DNA of 64,000 nt from contig OX359247.1 in assembly GCA_947179485.1 (NCBI GenBank), forward strand, positions 1,069,501 through 1,133,500. Reading direction: 5' to 3'. Both the position numbers and the translations under genes were made by a program. Below the pieces are notes generated by a model. The model was not told the origin of the DNA, ran no database searches, and was given only the letters and a program-made list of their open reading frames with translations. This DNA comes from Allacma fusca. Lineage: Eukaryota > Arthropoda > Collembola > Symphypleona > Sminthuridae. The first letter of the stretch is position 1, and the number at the start of each line of letters is the position of its first letter. Positions 32,935-42,500 of the stretch are shown here, piece by piece.

Positions 32935-35900
32935 ATGGAACCCGAAAAGAACCAACATCCATCAAGAAGGGAACCACCACCTGCACCTTCAATACCATCT
33001 CGAAGGACTACGCGATCGGCAGGACCAGTGCCACAGAATGAAACAGGCTTGGAGGAAATCCTCGCCCGTAGGAAAGAGGAGAGGAAAGCAGCGAAAGCCA
33101 AAGCTAATACAGCAACGGCAGGTGTAGACCTCTCTTCAACATCTTCGGCTTCGACATCTACAGTCATGGAAGAATCCGGCAGTACAACCCTGGCATTATC
33201 TGCACAAAGTCCATCGGGCTCGCAGGCCACGGGGCACGGAGATAATCCTGACAATAATGATGAAAGCATGGATGTGTTCTTGGACACGGTGTCAACACCT
33301 GTAACAGGTACGGCAACCAGTCCTAAACGAACACCAACAGTATCGACAGCACAAACACTAAAGTTTTCAAAAACAAAGGTGGTGCAAGGACAAAATCTCC
33401 ATAGACTAGCTATGCAACGAGAATTACGCGACCTCGAGGTAACCAACCTGGAGGGCCAACAGGTCCAACAAGACCAGGAGGTTGAGGCCACAGGCGAATT
33501 CATGCTAAATGCTAGAGGAGACATGGTTTTTGTCAGTCACGATGCTGACCCCACGATCAAGGAAATCCTGTCGCAATTTAATCAACCTGAGGAAAGACCA
33601 ACTAGTAGCGCTGCCATGTCATCATTTGAAATTCTCACGGATCCCGGAAGCAACCATACAAGCGTAGGGGAAGGCGAGCAAGGATTCGCAACTCCAGAAA
33701 GTGAGATGGAAGATGTGACCAATGAATCACCCAACAATGTGGTTGTCAGCAACCTGACAAACCCAGTTGGCAACGGAGACATTCCTCAAGACACGAGCAT
33801 ACAATCCCAACAGGATGTACAAAGTCAAGGAATGTGCAGCAAAGCTACTGGACAAACAGAACAACAGGTTAATCAGCAAAGCTCAACGGAATTGGATGAT
33901 TTGGAGGATTCCAACAGACCAATAGCTATAGCAACAAGTACACCAGAGATTATCCAGCAAGGGAATCTCAGTACACACTCATCATTTAGGGACAATTTAG
34001 CAATAACTCAATCGGACGAGTCAACCGAACAGAGCGAACAAGGTGACTCACCAACAGGAGTGCCACGTACTAATAACAGTATAGGGAGTGATCGTGACCA
34101 GGTCACTACTCAATTAAATCAGCAGTTATCAAACTTAAGCATCAGCGACCACCGTAAGGCTTCACAGTCGAATACTACAGTTTCTCAACAACCAGACATA
34201 CAACAACTTGTACGAGATAGGTTTCTATCAAGACCATCTCCAGGATTTTCCAATAGAGGAGATATAGGCTTTCGAAGGACATTTAGCCGGGTGTCTGAGT
34301 CTACAGAACAGGAAGGCCCATCCGAGGATCAATTACCACCGATCAGAGAAGGGCAAGATAACATCCAAAGTGTGGAAGAAAATTTCGTACAATTAGTGAC
34401 AGGTACAGGTGTGATAGTACCAGCGGGATCGTTTCAACAATTAGTGACCACCGCAGGCTTCCAACGGAACTCAGTGGAAAATTTTCTGGTAGTTCGAGGA
34501 TTGGAAGGACAGCTGATAGAGGTGTATCACAGGTTAGCTCAAAATCTTTATACAGGTACAGTCCAGTGGACACATTTTTTCCTTAGATTAGCTGAAGTCA
34601 CCCACAGACGGGACAACAACAGAGATCCAAATAGGGAAGAAAGGGAAGTGTTACGTACACGTGCCTTCGAGTACGGTCGGAACGTCAGGGACAACATTTT
34701 CATCCCGACCGACGTCATCCGAAACCTTTTAGAGCACCGGGTATTGTCGTTGAGAAGTCACCAGGCACACCAGGATAGCCAGATTTTCTTCAACGATACA
34801 CCTAGGTATACAACCGTGATACAATCCGGAAGACTTAGCGAAAATCTAGAATTTGGTCAACAACGACAAGAAAAGCGAGTCAGCGACGAGAGTAGGCCAG
34901 GTCCAGAACAAGATTCAAATAACAACGGGACCACCCAACAAAGCGTAATCGACTCCAGTGCTGACGACATCATTAGCAGGTACCTTAGGTACGACCAAAG
35001 AAACCCACCAGTAACACGGAATCCGGTTACGGGTTTATTAGAACCAGCATCTAGATCTACGCTAAGGACCATCTCAAGCGAGCCCATTGTACAACCCGTT
35101 ACGTCACGAAGAATTTCACCAGAAAGCTTGAACACCAGTTCAAGTTCAATCAACAAGGCTATAGCTCAAGCAATAGCCTCAGTAACATCTCAAGCAGGTT
35201 TAACAACTCCTCGAAATCGGAAGTTAAGTAACTCCGATCGTGACCATCCCAGATCAAGCAACCAGGTGACGGACAGTAACCAGGTAGATTACTCATCACC
35301 TAGGTCACAACTTTTCCAGAAATCGGTGAGAAGACATTTCAGGATAAATAGTGCTGAGGAAAACAGCAACTTAAATCCCAGAACCAGTCCACAGGGAATT
35401 ACGACACGTGAGAGACCCAGCAACAGCCGTTGCGAGACAGCCATACAGAAGGGTAGCCCTAGAGCACCCACGACATCACCTACAACTCAGACAGGTAATC
35501 AGACACCAGCAGGGAGCTCTACGGCACAACCGAGAGTGACCCCGAGGTCCAGTAATTCCTGTCGCTCCACGCCTACAACAGGTGAAAGAGGGCAGTCAAG
35601 TGGACACAGCAACTCTCACGAGATAACACAGCAAATTAACCCAGTACACATCTCACCAACCAGTCAGAATAGACAGGTTTCAACGGAAAATACGCCAAGG
35701 AACCGACCAACTCAACCTAACCTGCAATTTAGACCACAACCCACCCAAGACGATTTGGAGACACCAACTGAGGAGGTCGAGACCACCCAAATTGGTAGTA
35801 CATCACAGGCTAACGTTAAGAGGGATTTAACAACAACAAATTTGTACGTCAACACAGATTCCACCCAAGCAAACAATAACGAGCAACTGGTACACCGAGT

Positions 35901-38900
35901 TTACCAGTCACCAGGAGGTCGAATCTACGTACATCCACCCGTGCACGCGTTGCGAGCACCGCCACTTGACGTTAGCGAAACAGCTTTAAGAACATTGGTG
36001 CAAGTAGGGCGACAACTAAGAGAACAGAATCCGTCTTTAACTATCGCAAATACCATCAGAAATTCTGACACAGGTACTTACTATCAGGCATTTAGACCCC
36101 AAGATAGATTTACCGTCTATCAGTCACCCAGAGGCTCGTTATATAACAGCCTACCGATAGGACGCACAGGTATACACCGCCACATTTTACGAGGACGAGA
36201 CATCCTGCAACGAGCAACCAACAACGACAGGACCATCATAGAAGGTGGAGAGCTTGTAACAGCACCACAACCACCACCTTCGGAACAAACATCTAGAAGC
36301 AACGAGTCATACGTCCAAGGTGACACCCTAAGGTCACGGACAACAACACCTGCATCAACAACACGTGCAGCAACGACTTTTGCAGTACCAGCTAGACCAA
36401 CCGGAAGGTTCATAACCAGGTCAGCAAACCGACCAACGACACCGACAGCTCCAGCTGTCCCCGTCAGACCAAATTCAGCAGTAGCAGGACCATCTCGAGT
36501 AACAACAACTCCAACCACAAGTCAAGGTAAAGTCAGTTGGCTTGACGACTTACAATACGGAGTTAATATTTGGACAGGACCCAGTGGCAGAGTATACACC
36601 AGCGAGAACGAGGCAACTGAAGACGAGTTAGTACCAAGCAGAATAACCGTGAGACAATACTCTAAGATCGCGCGAAAACAAGATAGATTCAGAAACCAGG
36701 GGGTAGAAAACGAAGCGACTTGGACAGGTCAAGTGAGACGCCTGATCTATTATAACAGAAGGGACGGTATCATACAACGAAGGTTCAGACCAACTAGGGA
36801 CTCAAACTTCGAAGCATTTGCAGCTACAAGAGCTGAACACGAAGAAATTGTTCTGAGTGAACACCCGATATTTACCTTCTGGAATATAATCACCCGAAGA
36901 TCTTTAGATCCAGGGCAGATCTCCAGCTACATCGCACCCAATTTCAGACTTTACCATCGACACATCATTCTACCGAACGGCGTTCGCAGACAAAGGGTAC
37001 CACCAGGCTTCTTGGAAAACATCGAGAACGAACACGACCACCAAGAGGCATTGAATAGATTAATTCACGACCCTAACGTGGAAATCTTGAGTGACACATC
37101 CAGCGAGGAAGAAGAAGAGCAGGTAGTACAGAGAGACACTCCGAGACGAGAGAGTGGTCAGCATAACAGTGCACAGTCTAGTGAAGAGACAGACCACATT
37201 TTTATTGGAGTTGACGAAGAGGACTTCATTATTCCAGAAGTACCAGGTCAATTTACCATAAGAATTTCTATAGACGACGCCTACGACGCTGCGTTCAGAG
37301 TAATTGAAAGAGACGAAGAACTACAAGAGGAAGTCCGATTTGTGGATAATACCGGAGAAACTCACTTCTTCCCAAGAATCCGACTTCGAGACCTTAGTCC
37401 GGAAACTCAAGTTGTACTCACTCAAGTCAGAAAGAGACGTAAACCCTTACGAGCACGCCGTCAAATTGGAAATAATCAACCCAGACCACCAGGCCCAGGA
37501 CCCAGTGGATCCGGGAGAGGAAATCACTCACGGGGAGCTAACAACAACAACTCCCACAACCAGCGACCATCTCAATCAAGATCAAATCCAGGTCGAGGAG
37601 GCTCAAGAGGAGGTAGACACATCGGAGGCAGACAGAGAGCAAGGAGTGACCCCGGAAGTTCCGGAGGAAGTAGCTCATCATCCAGCTCCAGTAGTAGTAA
37701 CTCAAGTAACCCTCATGACTTTGAAGCCTTCGACAACTGGAGGAATAGACAGATTGTGAACAGAAACCACATCTTCAACCAGGTCAACGTTAACATCATC
37801 AACCCATACGTACCAATCAACCCAAATCAGGGGATACGTATTGAGGAAGTTGCAGACCAAGAACAGGTACGAATAATTCCAAGGAGACATCTGGACGACG
37901 ACATGACCGCCCTCATGTTTCCCAAAGTAGAATTCAAACCGGGTGTAGATGACCCAGAGACAGCCTTCGCAACAGCCGAACTTCAGACCAACAGGTTCGG
38001 AGGAGATACCATCATAACCAGGATGCAATACGTACAGATCATCTTTGACCCACCCGTCAGGGATTGGATCAGAAATTGGATTGCCGAACGAAGACTACAT
38101 GAGGAACTACCTTACGACACCATTAACTGGGACGAATTCGGGGAGGAATTTCTAATAAGGTACAGTATCACCGACCAAATGATACGTACACTAATGGAAA
38201 AGCGAAAGATGAACACAGAGGAAGATCCATGCGCATACATAGATGCGAAATTAGCACTAATCAATAGAGTCGACAGATTTATGCCTGAAATGGAGAAAAT
38301 CAGACTCTTACGCGCAGGTTTAACATCCGAATACATAGTTTTCTGCCGAGGATGGACCGCAGGAACTGTAGCAGACTTCATAGAGGGAATAAAACAGTAT
38401 GATGAAGACCGAAAGACGGACGGCGCGGAATCTATTGAAACAAGATTTGCCAAAGTCCAAGAAATGTTGGAGAAATTGACCTCCGGAATGAAACCAGTTC
38501 CAGCGGAAACAACTGTAGTGAAAATAGCTGCAGTGAGAGAGCAACAGGACTATCGTAGACCTGAAAATAGATCTAATGACCAACGAGGACGAAATCCAGG
38601 TCAGGGAAACTTCAACAACTCACGAAATTCCAGTCCAGGTTACAGCAACAATAGCAACTACCCGGACAGGGGACGTAACAACCAAGGGTATGATGACCGA
38701 AGAAATTATGGGAACCGAGGTAGATCTCCAACACCTGAGAGATTCTACAATAATCAAGATAGGAGTAGGCCTCAGTACAGAAATGATGGCAACAACTCCA
38801 ACAATCAAGGTTACCCGCAGCGGAACCAAAATTTCGGATCTAGACAAAGTCCGAACCGACAATACTATAACAACAACCCTAACAACCAGGGAAACCGTCA

Positions 38901-39483
38901 GTGGAATGACCAACAGATGAACCAAGGATACAACCAATCCTACAACGGCTATAACAGCCAAGGATTTAACCAAACTCAAGGCTTTATGCCACCTCAAGGG
39001 TTTAACCCGAATCAAGGGTACCCACCACAACAGGGGTATGCACCGTTTCAAGGTTATGCACCCACCCAAAGTTATGGACCATCTCAAGGATACGGTCCAG
39101 GACAAAATGCAGGGTACGCCAACCCTGGCATGCAACAAATTCAGGCCAACCCACAAGGTTATCAGAACCAGGGTTACCAGCCCAACAATAACCAAGGAGG
39201 TCAGCGACCCCAACAGTACAATAACAATAACAACAGGAGTAGAACTAACTCCAGGGACCGGAACAGCCAAAGCAACGACAGAAACAACTCCTGGAGGAAT
39301 CAACCAGACCGCCAGGAGCAGACACAACCGATACCGGGACAATTGGCGCTAGAATCCACTCAAACCGACCTAAAGTGTTTCGGATGTGGAGAGATGGGCC
39401 ACCTGAGGAGAAATTGCCCACACAAAAGACAGTCTAGCCCATATCCGTCGGGAAACTCACAGAGGGGGACGCACCCCCAGTAA
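32935..39483 (+). CDS. gag: Giant Gag polyprotein, 2,182 residues
   Basis: The start is a real ATG (AGGTATGG) and the frame is unbroken. Residues 1 to about 1,600 are mostly low-complexity Ser/Thr/Gln/Asn/Arg sequence. Between about 990 and 1,220 a short motif recurs (VYQSPGGRIYV, VYQSPRGSLY, IWTGPSGRVYT). A poly-Ser run lies near 1,580. Residues about 1,625-1,860 look like a retrotransposon capsid, with the INWDEFGEEFLIRY block and the DPCAYIDAKLALINRV helix. Residues about 1,885-2,135 are Q/N/G/Y-rich with many QGY repeats. A CCHC knuckle CFGCGEMGHLRRNC sits at 2148-2161. Usual gypsy Gags are 400-500 residues, so some 1,600 residues are extra. In the cell it would assemble around element RNA. 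Confidence 0.9.
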   Translation: MEPEKNQHPSRREPPPAPSIPSRRTTRSAGPVPQNETGLEEILARRKEERKAAKAKANTATAGVDLSSTSSASTSTVMEESGSTTLALSAQSPSGSQATGHGDNPDNNDESMDVFLDTVSTPVTGTATSPKRTPTVSTAQTLKFSKTKVVQGQNLHRLAMQRELRDLEVTNLEGQQVQQDQEVEATGEFMLNARGDMVFVSHDADPTIKEILSQFNQPEERPTSSAAMSSFEILTDPGSNHTSVGEGEQGFATPESEMEDVTNESPNNVVVSNLTNPVGNGDIPQDTSIQSQQDVQSQGMCSKATGQTEQQVNQQSSTELDDLEDSNRPIAIATSTPEIIQQGNLSTHSSFRDNLAITQSDESTEQSEQGDSPTGVPRTNNSIGSDRDQVTTQLNQQLSNLSISDHRKASQSNTTVSQQPDIQQLVRDRFLSRPSPGFSNRGDIGFRRTFSRVSESTEQEGPSEDQLPPIREGQDNIQSVEENFVQLVTGTGVIVPAGSFQQLVTTAGFQRNSVENFLVVRGLEGQLIEVYHRLAQNLYTGTVQWTHFFLRLAEVTHRRDNNRDPNREEREVLRTRAFEYGRNVRDNIFIPTDVIRNLLEHRVLSLRSHQAHQDSQIFFNDTPRYTTVIQSGRLSENLEFGQQRQEKRVSDESRPGPEQDSNNNGTTQQSVIDSSADDIISRYLRYDQRNPPVTRNPVTGLLEPASRSTLRTISSEPIVQPVTSRRISPESLNTSSSSINKAIAQAIASVTSQAGLTTPRNRKLSNSDRDHPRSSNQVTDSNQVDYSSPRSQLFQKSVRRHFRINSAEENSNLNPRTSPQGITTRERPSNSRCETAIQKGSPRAPTTSPTTQTGNQTPAGSSTAQPRVTPRSSNSCRSTPTTGERGQSSGHSNSHEITQQINPVHISPTSQNRQVSTENTPRNRPTQPNLQFRPQPTQDDLETPTEEVETTQIGSTSQANVKRDLTTTNLYVNTDSTQANNNEQLVHRVYQSPGGRIYVHPPVHALRAPPLDVSETALRTLVQVGRQLREQNPSLTIANTIRNSDTGTYYQAFRPQDRFTVYQSPRGSLYNSLPIGRTGIHRHILRGRDILQRATNNDRTIIEGGELVTAPQPPPSEQTSRSNESYVQGDTLRSRTTTPASTTRAATTFAVPARPTGRFITRSANRPTTPTAPAVPVRPNSAVAGPSRVTTTPTTSQGKVSWLDDLQYGVNIWTGPSGRVYTSENEATEDELVPSRITVRQYSKIARKQDRFRNQGVENEATWTGQVRRLIYYNRRDGIIQRRFRPTRDSNFEAFAATRAEHEEIVLSEHPIFTFWNIITRRSLDPGQISSYIAPNFRLYHRHIILPNGVRRQRVPPGFLENIENEHDHQEALNRLIHDPNVEILSDTSSEEEEEQVVQRDTPRRESGQHNSAQSSEETDHIFIGVDEEDFIIPEVPGQFTIRISIDDAYDAAFRVIERDEELQEEVRFVDNTGETHFFPRIRLRDLSPETQVVLTQVRKRRKPLRARRQIGNNQPRPPGPGPSGSGRGNHSRGANNNNSHNQRPSQSRSNPGRGGSRGGRHIGGRQRARSDPGSSGGSSSSSSSSSSNSSNPHDFEAFDNWRNRQIVNRNHIFNQVNVNIINPYVPINPNQGIRIEEVADQEQVRIIPRRHLDDDMTALMFPKVEFKPGVDDPETAFATAELQTNRFGGDTIITRMQYVQIIFDPPVRDWIRNWIAERRLHEELPYDTINWDEFGEEFLIRYSITDQMIRTLMEKRKMNTEEDPCAYIDAKLALINRVDRFMPEMEKIRLLRAGLTSEYIVFCRGWTAGTVADFIEGIKQYDEDRKTDGAESIETRFAKVQEMLEKLTSGMKPVPAETTVVKIAAVREQQDYRRPENRSNDQRGRNPGQGNFNNSRNSSPGYSNNSNYPDRGRNNQGYDDRRNYGNRGRSPTPERFYNNQDRSRPQYRNDGNNSNNQGYPQRNQNFGSRQSPNRQYYNNNPNNQGNRQWNDQQMNQGYNQSYNGYNSQGFNQTQGFMPPQGFNPNQGYPPQQGYAPFQGYAPTQSYGPSQGYGPGQNAGYANPGMQQIQANPQGYQNQGYQPNNNQGGQRPQQYNNNNNRSRTNSRDRNSQSNDRNNSWRNQPDRQEQTQPIPGQLALESTQTDLKCFGCGEMGHLRRNCPHKRQSSPYPSGNSQRGTHPQ

Positions 39484-39503
39484 TTGAAGATATCCAAGAA
39501 AGA

Positions 39504-42500
39504 ATGAATGCAATTATAGCAACTAGAGTAGAAAGTCAGTCAAAAGACGACGAAGAATTAGAAATTATTGATCTCAACCCATGTCGTTTATCAAATGGCA
39601 ACAAGTCAACTTTACAAGTGCAAATATGCAGTATGATGATACCAGCTTTACTAGATTCAGGAGCAACAAGATCCTGTATCCAAAGAAACTTAGTACCCAG
39701 ATGTGCGGAAATAAAAGAAGTTCCAAGCGCTCTGCGAGTAGCAGTAGCAAATGCAGAATTGGTAAAACCAATTTGCCTCACCAAATTCACAATGATGATT
39801 GAAGGTGAAAAACTTTTATTCAAAGGTCTAGTGATGGAAACACTAGAACCACGAATGATTATAGGTGAAGATCTTTTATCACGTTACGGAATAACGTTGG
39901 ATTACAAGAATAATGAAATACGGAGTGATCGATTTCAAACAGTTCCAATGACTAGAGACACTCATCTCTATGTCGGGGAGAAAAAGGCCGACATAGAATT
40001 TGTCAGGTCAATATTTTCATTTCATGAAGTTAAAGGACCGAAGAGCATGATGTGCAGGACTCGAAAAGCAGTCACAATACCAGCCTATGGACACATGAAA
40101 GTGCCCATACATATTCCAAAACGCATCAAAAAGGATTTCTATTTACAACCATCAGAGAAACTATACACCAGCAAGCGACTTTTAGTAGCCGCAGGTGTAG
40201 TACCAAACGAAGAACCTTTCGCATATGTATTTAATCCAGCTCCATGCCCACAAACGATGTATGGACGGACAGCTATAGGTCACGCTGAGGAAAATTTTGA
40301 TCTCATCAAAATCAAACGCAACCAATTACGTGATGCTCACAAAAAGCTCACACAAGAACAGCTCGATTGTTTCGACGTCAATGAAGAGCTCGATGAAGAA
40401 GGACGAGCTAAGTACCGAGCATTGTTGACAAGATATCCAGAATGTTTTGCATTTAACAAGGGAGATTTGAAAGAACCAGCGTGGATTGATCCCATTCGGA
40501 TCCATACGGGAAATAATCCGCCCGTTCAGGCAAAACCTTTCCCTTGCTCACCTATGGAGCGACAAAAAGTACGTGAGGAAGTACAAAAGATGTTAGATGC
40601 AGACATCATTAAGGAAGTGAACGGACCTTACAGCAGTCCACTATTTCTCATCAAAAAGAAAGACGGAACATTTAGATCAGTTGTGGATTATCGAGCGCTA
40701 AACAAAACCATCACAGATCAAGTTTATCCTTTAGCAAGAATAGATGACATACTTATGCAATTTGGAAAATCTGCAATTTTCGACACTCTTGGCATGGAGT
40801 CAGGTTTCTTTCAATTATTAATACATGAGGATGACCAAGTTATAACCTCTTTCATTACACAGGATGGATTATATGCATTCAAACGACTACCTATGGGAGT
40901 CAAGATTGCACCGTCAGCTTTTCAGCGAGCAGCAGATCAAATGCTAGGCTCACTCAAATTTAGGGGAGCCATGGTATATTTAGATGATGTAATCTCTTAT
41001 GGAATTCATCTTTTGGACAAATTAGCATCTCTCGAAGAATTGATGTTAAGAGCCAGTAACAAGAACTTTAAGTTCAAACCAAAGAAATGCAAATTCGGAT
41101 ATTTTGAAGTAATTGTTTTAGGATTTAAAGTATCCAGGGAAGGCACCAGTCCAGATCCTGCAAAGGTGGACGCTATTAGACATGTGCCAATACCAAAATC
41201 TGAAACAGAAGCAAGAAGATTTTTCGGAATATGCAGTTTCTATAGAAAATACATCAAGGACTTCGCAAAAATTGCTAGTCCCATCTCACAATCATGGATT
41301 GGCAGTAAAGGGAAATCTGAAGGTCAAAAACGCATAAGATGCTTCCAATGGAGTGCAGATGCAACAATTGCCTTCAACATTCTCAAAACCAAATTAATGA
41401 CACAGCCAGTTCTAGCTCATTTCAACCCAGAGTTGGATTGCATACTACATACAGATGCATCAATCTCAGGACTAGGATGCTGTGTACTTCAAGATGATGG
41501 AGGAGAGCATCCAATAGCTTATGCGTCAAGGACACTAATTCAGTCAGAAAAGAATTACTCAGTCACAGAATTAGAACTAGCAGCAGTCGTATATGCAGTT
41601 CGCAAATTCAGACAATATCTTTATTTGAGAAAATTTTTAATTAGATCAGATCACTTAGCATTATGCTACCTACGATTACAAAAAGATCCAAACCACCGAA
41701 TAAGTAAGTTTGTAAATAAACTACAAGAATTTGACTTTCAAGTCACATACAAGAAAGGAGCATTACACTTGGATGCAGACTTTCTATCCAGAGCTCCACT
41801 ACCCTATACAAAGGAAGATTTGGAGGATACAGAGGACCGAGTGATCGACTTTGAACCAGACCCGGTCAAGGAACACAAAATTGCTTTGGAAGAGCAAAAA
41901 CAAATCCCTCAGGGGAACATAATAATGCCACCACTAGCGTGTGCAGCCAGCCTTACGACCAGGGAAAGCTATAAGGGAAAATATTGGACGGATGACGAAA
42001 GTCAATCCTCAGACGAAGAGGAAGCCATAATCCCACAGCGACAAAATCCATGGTCAGGAAGATTGAAAGGTCAACCCAGGCGTAAAGTCAAATCACAAGT
42101 GGAAATTTTAGTACCTCAACCGAATTTGGAGGAAACGGATTGGGAGAACCATACAATGAGCGTAAAGAGCTGTGTTAATGAAGTTACACACAGCTACTCA
42201 GCGCTCAAAGAATGGAAATTATCCGTAGATGACATCATCACAATCCACGAATTTCGGGAGGATGACCCACTAGAGGATGAGAATACCTGGAAATACACCA
42301 ATGAGTATATCTACGAGAAAAATCTCAAACTAATACAAGATATAGAGCGTCACAATGCAACAATAAATGAATTAGATATGAAAGAATTTCTATCGCCAAA
42401 GAAAGCTCAAGTTCAAAATGAGCATGAAGATTTTGACAGAAATACTATCACTGACATTGGAATGGGGACTGATTGGTCTCCTACTCCAAAGTCAACGACA

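Noticed and set aside
32889-33524. 211-codon minus-strand open frame opposite gag
   Set aside because: It is the antisense of low-complexity Gag codons, with no domain and no start context. Long antisense frames are common opposite Ser/Thr/Gln-rich genes.
37304-37759. 151-codon plus-strand frame inside gag
   Set aside because: A shifted reading of Gag with no heptad or domain pattern. Unlike the mini-ORFs over the Pol tail, it does not recur.
38620-39342. 240-codon minus-strand open frame opposite the Q/N/G/Y region
   Set aside because: A shadow of the repetitive CAA/AAC/GGN/TAY codons. Its Val/Leu/Ile/Ser composition is just the complement of the repeats.
39472-39483. Clear -1 slippery heptamer at the gag end
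   Set aside because: The codons CAC CCC CAG TAA do not form a proper X-XXY-YYZ heptamer in the gag frame. Frameshifting is possible but not supported by the sequence alone.
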